A stretch of 64,000 nt of DNA from Neonectria sp. B-13 (Eukaryota; Ascomycota; Sordariomycetes; Hypocreales; Nectriaceae), in the NCBI GenBank assembly GCA_002682825.1, contig NOKP01000019.1, forward strand, positions 434,001 through 498,000, written 5' to 3'. The translations under genes and the position numbers were made by a program. Of this stretch, positions 21,783 to 32,985 are shown in pieces (the first letter of the stretch is position 1; every line of letters starts with the position of its first letter). The notes under the pieces were generated by a model that worked only from the letters and a program-made list of their open reading frames with translations, did no database searches and had not been told where the DNA came from.

Positions 21783-23153
21783 TCAGGTGGTTACATCCCT
21801 ATAAGACATCATAGAGTCTTCATGATCTTGAGTTATCTCGGCAATAACACGTGTCATCCCTTCTTTACTGGTGGCCTTATATGGGCCCCTTCGGTCGGTG
21901 ATGAGATCATACCAAAACGCAAAGTACAAGTCTGTGACGCTTGTGTCATCTCGGATCACCCTGACCATCTCACACCAGTCAGGAGCATCGACCCAGAGTG
22001 AAATGTCATCCAGCACGATGGATCGAAGGGTTTGCCCGTGCCGACGGAAAAAACCAATCACCTCATCGGGGCCGGCAGGGATAATGGTGTTTCTCATCTG
22101 GAAGTATAGCAAATTCGGGATGAACAAGGCGTCCAAAAGGCCTAGGAAAGAATCACCGCAGTGCATTCTTACGAAGTTGATTGTTAAATGCGAAAGTTGC
22201 GGGCATGCGTTAATCAACTGGACGGCGCCGCGCTCCCATGTTGGGTCACTATTCCCGCGTCGGAAGCTTAGAGTCAGGCGGTGGAGATTGACCAAAGGGG
22301 TAGACGGCCAAGAAGCACCAGGAGGCGCAGTCAACATCGAGGGGCGAATGCAACCTGACATGATGCGGAATTCTTCAAGTGGGATCTGACTCAATGACGC
22401 CGCTTTCACAGCAGCGTACAGGATGGCAGGAATCGTCTTGGAGCTGGTTGGAGGGAATTCTGGGAATGACGCTTCACAGTTGAAGAAGAACTCGACTAAT
22501 GGCTGGCTGAATAGGAAATCAAAAAGCGGCCGGGCATACTCCGACTGTGGACACTCTGGGAACCTGAAGCTGATGCGGCGCTTGAGACGGCCGAGGCCCC
22601 AGGGCTGACGATTGCACGCGTCAACCACGTGGATGGTTGTGCAGTTGGTGAGACGTCGCATGGATCGCGTCAACCAGCGTTGAGCGTGACCGCTTCCAAT
22701 GAGGCCTTTCTGTACTGAATAACACGCTTCGTACACGTCCTCATTGCCTGTGACCAATTTTGAATGGGGATAACTTGTGCGTCGGCGACAGCGGGCCGCC
22801 ATCTCCAGATGGCCAACCTTGAGCTCCTTCATAGGAACCAAGTAGAAAGTGGAGATGTCGAGCGTTTGGACAGATTTGCTGAAGACGGGGTGTTCGGCGA
22901 TTTGGCTGAGGCATTTCAGGCTGGCCGGTTCCAGCATCACACAGCGACGTGTAAAGAAGTTATGAGCGGTGAGATTCTCGGTTTCGGACCTGAGCCTGGT
23001 GCATGATATTCGTAGAGACAGTAGGTCACCTGGATGGACCCGTGTGACGATATTCTGGATAATCTCGCTCGGGAGCGCAGCCAGCGTGAGGTCTGCCATT
23101 GCCGCTTGATTTCCACTGGGGCATGACAGTTTAAGTTGATGACGGTCAAGCAA
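21783..23153 (-). CDS. F-box protein with leucine-rich body
   Basis: A 456-codon intronless frame. The F-box is seen at about residues 24-60 (LAALPSEIIQNIVTRV, then DLLSLRISCTRL), followed by a long Leu/Pro/Trp-rich region resembling the irregular LRR bodies of fungal F-box proteins (for example VNLHRLTLSF and QLSHLTINF). The F-box would recruit Skp1, so the product is a likely substrate adaptor for an SCF ubiquitin ligase; the substrate is unknown. Translation could instead start at Met19 (23099), which puts MADLTLAALPSE at the N-terminus and is the more usual architecture. It sits beside fragments of another F-box gene. Confidence 0.75.
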   Translation of the reverse strand: MLDRHQLKLSCPSGNQAAMADLTLAALPSEIIQNIVTRVHPGDLLSLRISCTRLRSETENLTAHNFFTRRCVMLEPASLKCLSQIAEHPVFSKSVQTLDISTFYLVPMKELKVGHLEMAARCRRRTSYPHSKLVTGNEDVYEACYSVQKGLIGSGHAQRWLTRSMRRLTNCTTIHVVDACNRQPWGLGRLKRRISFRFPECPQSEYARPLFDFLFSQPLVEFFFNCEASFPEFPPTSSKTIPAILYAAVKAASLSQIPLEEFRIMSGCIRPSMLTAPPGASWPSTPLVNLHRLTLSFRRGNSDPTWERGAVQLINACPQLSHLTINFVRMHCGDSFLGLLDALFIPNLLYFQMRNTIIPAGPDEVIGFFRRHGQTLRSIVLDDISLWVDAPDWCEMVRVIRDDTSVTDLYFAFWYDLITDRRGPYKATSKEGMTRVIAEITQDHEDSMMSYRDVTT

Positions 23154-23339
23154 GGCTCGAAATCAAACGTTTATGGTGCAGTGGGGATGACAAATTGGAC
23201 CGGACCTTTATTCTTCCAAAACCAACAATGACTCACGGGTGCCCTGAATCGAAGCCGGACCAGACTTCGCCCAACTAGGCAATATCGAGTCATTTTGATC
23301 AATGCTGGCTGAAACTCAAGCCTTCTAACTGATACAGGT

Positions 23340-23790
23340 GCCCTTGGTGGAGGGTGACCTCAGTTCATCGAATCCCAAAGTCGTCAAAGTTGGGTTTGGC
23401 CACCATGCGATGGTATTTAGCAGCATGCCACGGCACGTTGACGCTCTGGCGGCCAAACTCGTTGGCTTAGTAGCCATGTCCAATAGTTCGTTCCCAGATG
23501 AGACCCTTGGCCTGGGTATCCAGCTTCGCGTTGTAGTTATCAAAGACATCTCTACGGCACTCCATCGACTTCTTGTCGTTCTCGATCCGGTGAACAATAG
23601 CAGCAGAAGTGTACCGCGACCGGATCTCACCCCACGAGTAGAACCCGCCCGAGCGAGGCTGATGGAAGAGGTAGCTGGATGTGTTGACACGCGCATCAGG
23701 ATACGAGTTGAGAAGCCATGTGCCCCCGATGCCTCCCTTCCGCTCCAGCATCTGGAAGCTGCGATCAAGCCGCTTGAACTGCTGATGAGA
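23340..23790 (-). pseudogene. Baeyer-Villiger-type flavin monooxygenase, N-terminal fragment
   Basis: Minus-strand translation shows LERKGGIGGTWLLNSYPDAR followed by VNTSSYLF, the segment after the FAD-binding glycine motif in Baeyer-Villiger monooxygenases. The reading then breaks: a second segment (NVPWHAAKYHRMVAKPNFDD, near 23370-23440) is in another frame and also ends early. No dinucleotide-binding start and no C-terminal half lie nearby. A matching C-terminal part occurs 6 kb away on the plus strand. Confidence 0.6.
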
Positions 23791-24734
23791 GTGATGTCCG
23801 AGGGCCGAGGTCTTTCTTGACGAATGGGTTTGCTCTAGCCATCAACGTGTGAATTTTGACGATGTTCAAGTCTGAGGAAATCATCACATTTCACGTCTGT
23901 TCCGGCTCGATTATTGCTTAGAGTAGATACACGAGGATGGTAAAAGGAGCATACGGCAAAACACAATGGTCGGAGACGAATACGGTGGCAAATACTGAAA
24001 GCATGGACAAGGGATTGGAAACGCCTTTCCCAAGGCACACCTAGTCACCGCATAAATATACAGTCCACGGCTGAAGGACCGGCTTGAGATATTATTCCCA
24101 GAAACTCGGGACCGAGAATAGACAGTATTAGTTAGGAATCTATGTATTAGTACCTAAAGCCGTGCTGCTGAGGATACGTCGGACTTGAGGCGCCCGAACC
24201 CCATACCAGCCCGCTCACAGCCCCTACGTGGTCAAGTTCCCACCCAATGAGGTTGCTGGCTTTACCAGTTCTGCCACGAGGAAACGGCTGGACTTCTTCC
24301 AGGTCGAGCATGCGACTCATCTATCTACCGCCGTGGTAGATAATATGGCTTGTAGGAGGCGGATACGGTGTCACTCTTCAGCTCAAACGCAATATGGTAT
24401 CCAGTAGCCATGTTCGCCGCCTTGAGAGCATGTAAGTTCGATATACCACCACTTCCAGTGATATTATTCACGAGGACCAACATTGCCTGCGTCACAAATA
24501 TACGGGTACTGCATACAGCGCGGAGGATATGACGGGTGCTCTCGAGACAGCAGAATCCAAGTTCATCATGACAGTCCTCGGCTCCGTATAAGCCGCCATG
24601 GCAGCTGCAAAGAAAGCCGGGTAAGCATACCCGCAATACTCAATGAGAAACTAACATTTCGAAAGTCAACGACTTCCCAGTCAGTGGACTCTTGCGCTTT
24701 CTCAACTGGCCTGTCGCTAGTAACAATAAATGCG

Positions 24735-25215
24735 CCATGCTTCCGCAATTTACAATGGAATCTCTCCTCAAGGTAATCGTCAAATACTAGATCCCGGACC
24801 TCACGCTTGTCCCGCCCATCGTCATAGGACTAGTGCGCGATCCCATCGTGAATGACTACGACATCGCTTGCGTCTGGTGCATTACCTGCAGCGCAGCTCC
24901 CTTGGGACAGGAGATCACCCAGCAGTTTCAGAAGAAGATGCCTTGAATAAGCTCCAGACAAAGCTACCGTATGACGGAATCGTGCTGCTGCCTTACCACC
25001 CACCCACCCGAATTCTACGGCTTCGAACACGGCAACAATGGAGGGATGCTCCTGGGCTCGACCATCGTCAAAGCCATCGACGTGGGCACAGGCAAGGAGC
25101 TGGGACCAAACGAAACGGGAGAGATGCTCGCCAAAGGACCGCATATCGCAATGGGCTACCTCACAAACACAACAGAGACAGCAGAAACTTTGGTGCGGAC
25201 GGTACACCGGCCTAA
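24735..25215 (+). pseudogene. Adenylate-forming (acyl-CoA ligase-like) enzyme fragment
   Basis: Pieces of an AMP-binding enzyme appear in order but in different frames: LPQFTMESLLK (about 24740-24772), then TLVPPIVIGLVRDPIV and ITCSAAPLG (24800-24900), then GGMLLGSTIVKAIDVGTG and GETGEML-like blocks (25040-25170). These correspond to the central part and the A7/A8 region of 4-coumarate-CoA-ligase-like proteins. The P-loop-like motif and C-terminal domain are missing or unrecognisable, so it is a remnant. Confidence 0.6.
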
Positions 25216-25715
25216 CCAATCTTAATATTAGCTTTAGGCGGGCGAATTGCATCATCGGTCCAGTCGGGGATGGAGTTTTGAGTCATGGTTCGTGGGAAAG
25301 TACGTTAACATGCGACAGCGTATATTAAGCAACACCTAAATGGAAACTGCCCTGTGGCTGCCGCTCTGGATAGGTTCATCGTTCAAACCACGGCTGTTGT
25401 CATTGCTAGCCTCGGCCCGGGTACCAGCCTCAGATGACAAGCAATGGGACCAAAGTTGGAGCTCCTAAACTACCTCCGGCAATCAAATTTCCCGCTCCCG
25501 CTGCTACGCATTGAACCCATCGGGTACGGTATTTCCGGACCAGGCTAGAGGCACCAGGCATTCCCTCCTTGCATCGATCCAACCCTCGGACCGCAGCAAG
25601 AGTCCGAGACGACCCCGCACCTGCGTGAGTGATAAAGCATCTTCAACTCCGGCAGCACGAACGCCACGTCTTCAACTCATTTATTTGCCTGCCACAAAGA
25701 ACGCCAAAGACAATC

Positions 25716-26834
25716 ATGAAGGTCGCAATCGTTGGCGCCACTGGGGAAACGGGAGGATCAGTCCTCGATGGTCTTTTGAAATCGAGTACCTCTTTCGTAT
25801 GGATCCTCTCCATCCGGCAATGCAAGCCCCCTTTGACAAGATATGCAGGCCATCACAGCCCTTATACGCCCGTCTTCGTTGGACAAGCCAGTGGTACAGC
25901 ATCTCAAGACCCTCGGTGTCAAAGTTGTCTCGGCGGACCTTCAAGGCCCCCAGGATGAACTCGTTCAGATCTTGAAGGATATCGACGTCGTTATATCCAC
26001 CATTCACTATCAATCAATCGCCGACGAGATTCCTCTATCGACGGCGGCTAAAGCGGCCGGGGTCAAACGATACGTGCCATGTTTTTTCGCGACCGTTGCG
26101 CCTCGAGGGGTCATGCGTTTACACGACAATGTAGGTCCTCCCTGTGCCAGGGGGGGGTTGGAATAATTTATGGGCTAATCTCTGCATACAGAAGGAGGAT
26201 ATACTGGATCACATCACTCGGATGTATCTTCCTTATACTGTTATTGATGTTGGTTGGTGGTACCAGATCACCCTCCCAAAGGTCCCATCCGGCCGCTTCG
26301 ATCATGCCCTTGTAGCACCGATGAACTCCGTCTTTGCTGGGGGCGACATCCCCATCGCCTTCACTGACGTCCGTGACATTGGGCTATATGTTGCCAAGAT
26401 TATTAGTGACCCTGAAACTCTCAACAAGAAAGTTTTTGCGTTCACTGAATGCAAAACTCAGAACCAAATCCTTGAGCTGGTTGAGAAGCTGACCGGTGAG
26501 AGGGTGCAAAGAACCGAGGTAAGTCTGAAAGAGTTGAGCAGGGCAAAAGCTCCGTGCAAGTCACTAACACACGTGTCTGAAGGTCTCCGCCGCCGATGTC
26601 GAATCGCTACTCGCTGAAGCACAACTTGAAGAGTCCAATGGTCCGAGCCAGACACGCGCCACGTATGAGTACTGGAATTCATGGGGTGTACGTGGTGATA
26701 ACAATCCAGAGCACGCGAGGTACCTAGGATACCTCATTGCGGATGATTTATATCCTGGATTAAAGGGCCGGAGCCTTGAGTCCTTTATCAAAGACGTTCT
26801 TGATAAGAAAGTGAAAAGAGTCTATAGCAAGTAG
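25716..26834 (+). CDS. NmrA/isoflavone-reductase-like NAD(P)-binding protein
   Basis: Model: exons 25716-25796, 25849-26130, 26192-26518, 26583-26834; GT-AG introns of 52, 61 and 64 nt; 313 residues, the family's usual length. The N-terminus MKVAIVGATGETGG carries the NADP-binding GxxGxxG motif (Gly7, Gly10, Gly13) of atypical short-chain dehydrogenases. KRYVPCFF and the C-terminal TYEYWNSWGVRGDN block are typical of fungal isoflavone-reductase-like proteins. Expected role: NADPH-dependent reduction of an aromatic or terpenoid substrate; some relatives are redox sensors instead. Every exon keeps frame and no stop occurs, so the gene seems functional, although nearly all neighbours from 23.3 to 31.9 kb are broken. 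Confidence 0.82.
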
Positions 26835-27119
26835 AAAAGGGGAAAGGTGAATACTCCGCCTTCAATACGTACACATTGAAGAACACTGTCCGTGATCTCG
26901 TAGAGGGAGCCGAACCCTTCCAGGATATCATAAAGGACACCCAAGTCGCTGTCTTCCCGTTGAGCCCCGACGTCATCTTTCAGACCCGACTGCGAAATTT
27001 TCTAGATCAACGGCAGCAATGAGAAAGCAAGACGATGAATCTGCTGAGCAAACTTCCATGGAGAATAGGTCGCGCAACTTACAAAGTATTGGGCAAGTAT
27101 TTGGCTAAGTACTTTCTTT

Positions 27120-28700
27120 CAACTCAACGAGTTCTGTATGATACTACAAAGAGAATCTGTGAATTTTTCGTCCCGTGCCATGTTTCATAAAGACAATTGT
27201 TTCTTGAATCGCGGTTTGCGGCAAGATGTAAATTTTCATAGTTCAAACAGGCTTTGGTAGTGCTGTTCGCGCGATTAGCTCGCTCGTCTCCTGGAAGAGT
27301 CAGTAGGGAATGTCTGACTAGGAGATATAGAGGACATTCGCGAAAAGCGTCAGGGACTGTTGCACCCCTGGCAGTCGTGGCGGAATCTGGAATTTGACCA
27401 CAGCTGTCTAATGCCACTCGTCTAATCTGGGAAACAAGTCTCTGAACTCTTGATAGCAGCGATAACGACTCTTGGGCTCGATCTCGGGCTCTAGAAAGTA
27501 GCAGAAGATAAGAACGTCATTCATTGCGAGTGCAAGCTCACATAGCGAAACCGCTCGCTGCACCAGCGCCGGCTTTGTCTCCGGGTCATACACTTCAGAA
27601 CAAGAAATCTCGTCATTGATGTCATTGTCGAGTAGCCCCGGCTAGGAAAAGTCAAGGTCAGACGATTTGATTTGGAGAGAGCGCCGTAGACCAAGAGCCA
27701 TGATCCTATCGCGAAGAATGCAACACCACCACAGGCGCTTGAGAGTGACTTTGCGTTTAGGGCTATCACTCGTGCTTTAATACTTCTCTACACCAGCCAT
27801 CTTTGCGAACTGAATCGTAGTGCTGAGCCAGTGGCTGTTTGTCTTGTCGTAGATGGTAGGGGCTAGAATGAGTGCCACCTGAGCGCTGCAAACGTGGTCT
27901 CTCTGCTCGTTTATATCGAACAGTCTCTACGCATTGTGAGAGGATTGTGCGTAAGTCGATACTGCGACATGAATTTGGCCTTACCTTGGTTGTAGAATAA
28001 AATATAGACTGGGCCTGCTGAGCAGAAGAAATGCTTGGATGCTCGAGTGTTGTTTTGGAGACGAACCTCGGTCACAACGTATTAAATCTCTTTCAGGCTT
28101 GCGTTGGGAGATGATCTTACAGAATAGGCTACAAAGATTATTGCCTGGAGAACAATGAGGTGTAAACGCCTAGTCCATGCCGCTTCGCACGGTTGTGCAT
28201 TATACGTGGCTCAAAAGTCGCCTTCATTGATATGAGGGGTTGGATAGGATGGACGTGAAGGAAGTATTGGCGGAAAAGTTCGTCCAGTGCCAGCTTGTTT
28301 GCAAGTGAAGGCAACCCCTTTGCTCAAGGTACCTTGCATCATCCTGATCCAAATTCCGCAACGTATCGGCGGAGATGAAGTAGTAGAGTGAGAAAAGCAC
28401 AAGTGAGTGCTCCTGGCTTCCTGCCATCGGCAAGAAAGGAGCCTAGATGTGGCAACAGTCCCTTCCAACTGCGCCGACGTATTGAACACAGCTGAATAGA
28501 AGGCTATACTAGGGAGGCCATCCATATTTAGGCCTTCTTTGCCTATGCCTCTGCCTCTACCTCGGCTGCCGCCTTCGTTGCTGTCTGGAGACTCAGTCTA
28601 AACATTTCTGGGCGTGTTTCCGAAAGGTCTACCAGACCAGAGTTGCTCGAACTGAGTTGCATTGTAAGCTCTTCAGTGTAATCCCCGTTTCGAATAGTGA
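27120..28700 (-). pseudogene. Fungal Zn2Cys6-type transcription factor remnant
   Basis: Minus-strand pieces in several frames fit the middle region of fungal Zn2Cys6 regulators: DDARYLEQRGCLHL near 28330-28370, HINEGDF near 28211-28235, ALVQRAVSLCELALAMNDVL near 27505-27575, and FRDLFPRLDEWH just before a stop at 27408. The order on the minus strand is that of the family. The N-terminal zinc cluster is not visible, and stops plus frame changes separate the pieces. This may have been the regulator of the decayed cluster around it. Confidence 0.5.
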
Positions 28701-28859
28701 AGAACCCATCCATGTCAGGAAGTTAATCCAGTTGAGTTGAATTAGACTGCGTCAACTGCACACTAGGCTTCTCATACTTTTTACAGTGTCCACTACCTGA
28801 CTGATAGAATATTTCACGAGCTTCTCATTACTGAATTTTATTTTCCTTTTTTTGAAGCT

Positions 28860-29300
28860 TGTAGACTCTCCATCACGTCGATCTCTTTGTCTTGTGCCTG
28901 TGGCAGACACTGAGCTGCGCGACGGTGACGCCAGGAGAGTCGCGAGGTACCAGGAACGCTATGATACCCTTTACATCCCCATCCATTCCAGAAGTCCGAG
29001 CAAAGATAACGCAGTAGTTGGCCGTGTGCATCCCCGTTTGACATTTCTTATTTCCGTTTATGTTATAGCCTTGTTCGCCCGAAGGAAGCGTGATAGGTCG
29101 CGCTGTCATATCCATGTAAGCTGCGTCATGTTCAAGCTTAGTCAATCCAAAGGTAGCTCTCATTTCATCACGGATACTAGCAGGAATAAGTGATTTCTAC
29201 TGCTCCGTTGCACCGTAGTGATTATCTAATGCAATCCTGGTCCTCTAGGCTTTGATGAATTGAAACAGCTGCCTTACGTCTCATGCGAAGTTGTCAATGA
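28860..29300 (-). pseudogene. Acyl-CoA dehydrogenase fragment
   Basis: The frame ending at 28873 reads like the central part of acyl-CoA dehydrogenases: GYNINGNKKCQTGMHTANYC followed by VIFARTSG and GIIAFLVPRDSPGV, the beta-domain that covers FAD. Flanking parts (ITEP-like start, C-terminal helical domain with the catalytic Glu) are absent or in other frames. It is therefore a remnant of a fatty-acyl or sterol-side-chain oxidation gene. Confidence 0.6.
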
Positions 29301-29939
29301 TTTTGTGGAACTGAAATTGAGACCTCAGCGTAAACGGCACTTGGGAAGGATCGAGGAACCAATTGTGGAAGTCTCTGTTTTGGTCAAACGCAGAGCAATT
29401 TTTGCTCCTTAGCTACCACCAAGTCTTCAAAGTTCCATCTGAAGATAAGCTTATACAAGTCCGGGTTCTGGAATATCTTCACGCTGTAGCTAGTTGAGAT
29501 CAGCTCTAGACACTGCAGTTACAGCTCGTTATCACCTAGAAGCAAACTGCTATTGTCGTGTTGAAAATCCCTAAGCATAAAGTTCATTTTACCAGAAGCC
29601 CAGCACAGAATTACCCATGCTAGAGATGCCAGATGAGGAAAATACGGTAGTCGGATGACTCGAGATGCTCAGGCTTCTCTTGTCCACCTGCGGCTATTCA
29701 AGTCTATCATCGGCAGGTGAGGAAGAAAGTTATAGCCAGGGTGTTCTCCCCACCCTCCAAGCTTACGCGCCGTTATAGCTGCATTATGCAGCCACGCTCT
29801 ATTCGCAAATGAATAGTAACATCGTATTGATCTCAAGCACTCTGTTTGGTCTCATAAAGCACGTCTTCTTGCCAAGCGTTCTCCCATTGCAAGTTCCAAA
29901 GAAACACTAGAGAGTCACTACAGCATCAGTCCTTCTCCA

Positions 29940-30800
29940 GAGTGGGCTAAGGAAATCCACTCAAAGCCAGGCTGGCAGATGGATCGCCAAGAAGACTTCA
30001 GCGCCCTTGTGACAAACGCCGCTAATAAGCCGGTCGTTGATTTGGCTCGCGATGGATGGACGACGATGCCTTCATACATTGCCCAGTCAGGTACCCCAGA
30101 CTTAATCTGCCAGACCCCCTATGACACTCAGAGGCATATTAGTGAGCTCCATGATCTTGGTCTTCCTCGATAAGAGAGCATCTGCAGACGAGTGAATGGC
30201 GTCGTGACCAACCCCATCACGTCCGAGAAACTGAAACCGTGGTATCTAGGCTGGTGCAAACGACCCTGTTTCCACGACGAATATCTGCAGTCCCTCAACG
30301 CACCGAACACAAAGCTTGTGGATACAAACGGCTTGCATGTCACTGACATCGCCGAGGACAGAGTCAAGATTAGCGATAACGAGCACAAGATCAATACCCT
30401 GATCCTTAGCACCGGCTACAATAGCCGGTCTTGTACAGCCCCGCTCGCCGAGTTGACCTAGATGTCAAGGGTCGCAACGGACTCTCGCTGAACAAGAAGT
30501 GGAACAAGGACGTTACTACGCTCCATGGAATGATGAGCTACGAGTAACCTAAGCTGTTATGGCCTGGGCTCAACCAAAGTGCAGGCAGTCCAACTTCTTG
30601 TACTTGATAAATATAAATATCTCCGCGATCCACATCGCCGACATCATGGCCCATGACGCAGCAACGACATAGGCCAATGGCAAGAACGGGCAGGATTTCG
30701 ACAGCTACCAATATAACTTCACCATCAAGGCCACAGTCGACGGTGAGGAGGAGTGATCTCAACGTGTTGCTTCCCTAGCCAATGTCTTTGCTTCAACAGC
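29940..30800 (+). pseudogene. Baeyer-Villiger-type flavin monooxygenase, C-terminal fragment
   Basis: Plus-strand frames with intervening stops (30171-30173, 30459-30461) match the second half of Baeyer-Villiger monooxygenases in order: DGWTTMPSYIA, then TSEKLKPWYLGWCKRPCFHD, EYLQSLNAPNTKLVDTNG, INTLILSTGYNSRS, and finally RNGLSLNKKW- and LLWPGLNQS-like segments to about 30600. The N-terminal FAD domain is missing here; a candidate is the fragment at 23340-23790 on the other strand. Confidence 0.7.
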
Positions 30801-31398
30801 CGGCTGAACCCCAAACTATTTCAAGGGAGAAGGAGAACTCGATCGCATCGTTTCTCCAGAGGTCCGGAAAATGAGAGCCCGTTCAGGCCTTTGGGGCGAG
30901 GGGCACTTACATGTCCGTAAATAAATCACCGATTGGAGAGCAACCCAGGAGTACGAGGGTCTCGAAGTTGCGTCCTGGTAACAGATCTGGAGACATACGA
31001 GTGTATCCGGTGAAATTGTCGTGAATGACTAATTACGCCGTGTCAGGGTCGACATGTTGATATGGTTTCATTGCTTTAGTTATGCCAAACATGTCTTTGC
31101 ACATCTTCATGTGCTTCATCGTCATGCATAGTTGGGTTGGTGCTACGCTCCTAGCCTGCAACGATAGTACAGCTAGTCAAGGGGATCCGGCAGCCTACCC
31201 CAAGGCAGATAACCAAGTCACTCTTTTCAACCTTCTAGAATCAGATTGATCATGCAAAAGGGTTCCGACGCTCTTCGGACATAGCTGTTGGTCTATAGCG
31301 ATGGATTTGGAGGTGCGAAAGAGACAATTGAGTCCATTGTAATCTCATTGTCGATAAGTCGGCCTCAACAAGTACAGTCGACACTTCGAACCTTTGTA

Positions 31399-31836
31399 AT
31401 GGTGAATGCACCACCTGAAAATGAAGCCTGCGTATTTGGCGTGGGTATGACCAAGTTCATCAAGCCTCGTGGGTTGCGTGAGTACCCGGTAATGGGTTAC
31501 GGGGTTGGCGTTAAGGCCATGCTCGACGCACAGATCAACTACGACGATGTTGAGCACTGGGTCGCCTGCTTTACGTACGGTGGCTCGACATCTGGCCAAC
31601 GAGTCTTCTACCAGTTTGGCATGTCTAAAATTCCCATCGTCAGCATGAGCAACGCCTGCGCTACTGGATCCGTGGGTCTTTTATTGGCTCGTACAATTGT
31701 CGAGGACAAAATTGACAGTGTCCTGGTCGTTGAGTTTAAGAAGATGAAGCCAGGAAGCCTCAAGAGTATTGTGTTGGGGCCAGCAGACATTGAGGTCCGG
31801 ATAAGGTGCAGGCGTTGCAGTATTTTCATTGGCTAG
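31399..31836 (+). pseudogene. Thiolase (SCP-x/lipid-transfer thiolase type), N-terminal fragment
   Basis: Reading from Met at 31399: FGVGMTKFIKPRG, AMLDAQINYDDVE, GQRVFYQFGM and SNACATGSVGL, with the acylated cysteine of thiolases in the last block. Similarity continues to KKMKPGSLKS, then sequence and frame become unrelated and a stop follows at 31836. About 145 residues remain of a protein normally over 400. Such thiolases act in beta-oxidation of branched or sterol side chains, which fits the acyl-CoA dehydrogenase, ligase and monooxygenase remnants to the left. Confidence 0.7.
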
Positions 31837-31839
31837 GGG

Positions 31840-32985
31840 CCTCTTTCAACAATTGGGCCAATTTCAGCCAAGATTAAAGGGAAATAGGGACTGATAGAAT
31901 CCAACAAGCAAGTTAGCAGAGACATCAGCTTAGGCAGTGAATTCGAGAGCTAAAGATGTCCATTTTCCAGTCAATTTTTGATAGTTCCTTTTGACCATAC
32001 TAGCCTCAATTTGATGGTCTTTTCTGATTTAATATTGCATTCGAATTGATTGACTTTTGCCTTGCCTACCGATAATCCAAAACACAAACTGCGTCTCCCT
32101 TAGCTACAACCATATTCAAGTCGGTTGGATGTCTCTTTTCCTGCTGGCTGTCCCGTGTCACCCTCACCAACACAGTATGGAGGACGACAGTCCCAGTTCA
32201 AGTGGGCGTTTTACAGCCAAGATGCGAGAATTGGTTGGCATTGAGAAGGAGGCTCTGTTGACGGCCCAATATTTTTGCAAACGCCGGCCGCGAGTATTTA
32301 TATTATCTTTTAGCTTTAGTTGATATCATCTGATAGATCAAGACATTGCAGTAGAGAAAGAATACAGCAGTTAATACAGTAAGATGCTATACCCAGTATC
32401 ATCAATCCTAATAACTTGAATACAGTAAGCTTTCCCAGTAACATAGTTCGCATTAACGTCGTACCTTAAGCTTATTTTTGCAACCCGTGTGGGTCCTAGA
32501 AAAGATAATATAATACAATTAAAAATATAAATCATTGAAAAGTAAATGTTTAATTCTAATAATATAATAAAAAATAATACTTCATTTAACTTTTAGACTT
32601 GTCTTATATTTAATAATAAAAGAACTATAAACTATTAGCTATTAAGACTTTAATTGCCAACTGAACTATAGCTTACTAGTATATTTTAATTTGATACTTA
32701 AAATGATTACTATCCATTAAATAGTGTAATATATAGTCCTCAGGCAATTTTTCCAACTTGTAATAGTGTATCTACTTGCTTTTTATCCCTAGGATTTCCC
32801 CTCCTTTCGGCTTGATCTAGCCATCTTGTCATTAGTCATCGCGGCCGCTGGGTTCTTCTGTCTGAGAAGTATTTAATGCCCCGCACTTGCAACCTCCAGA
32901 GACATTACCTCACGAGCCAGGTGATTTCTATCCTTCATCCACCGTTGACTAGACCTAAGGATCGTTATTTTCACGCCAAGAGAAA
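31840..32985. other. Non-coding, AT-rich interval
   Basis: No gene recognised. The stretch 32500-32750 is strongly AT-rich and resembles RIP-decayed repeat sequence; a dispersed repeat copy lies at 32295-32380. The right end holds the promoter of the gene at 32986. Confidence 0.5.
32295..32380 (+). repeat. Dispersed repeat, copy 1
   Basis: This 86-bp stretch matches 46029-46110 over its length, sharing exact cores such as ATCATCTGATAGATCAAGAC and ACAGCAGTTAA. Most differences look like single substitutions and small indels. The source element is unknown; an LTR fragment is possible. Confidence 0.6.

Noticed and set aside
24325..24636. 103-codon minus-strand open frame
   Set aside because: No recognisable motif; it lies beside the plus-strand ligase remnant, which explains the region better.
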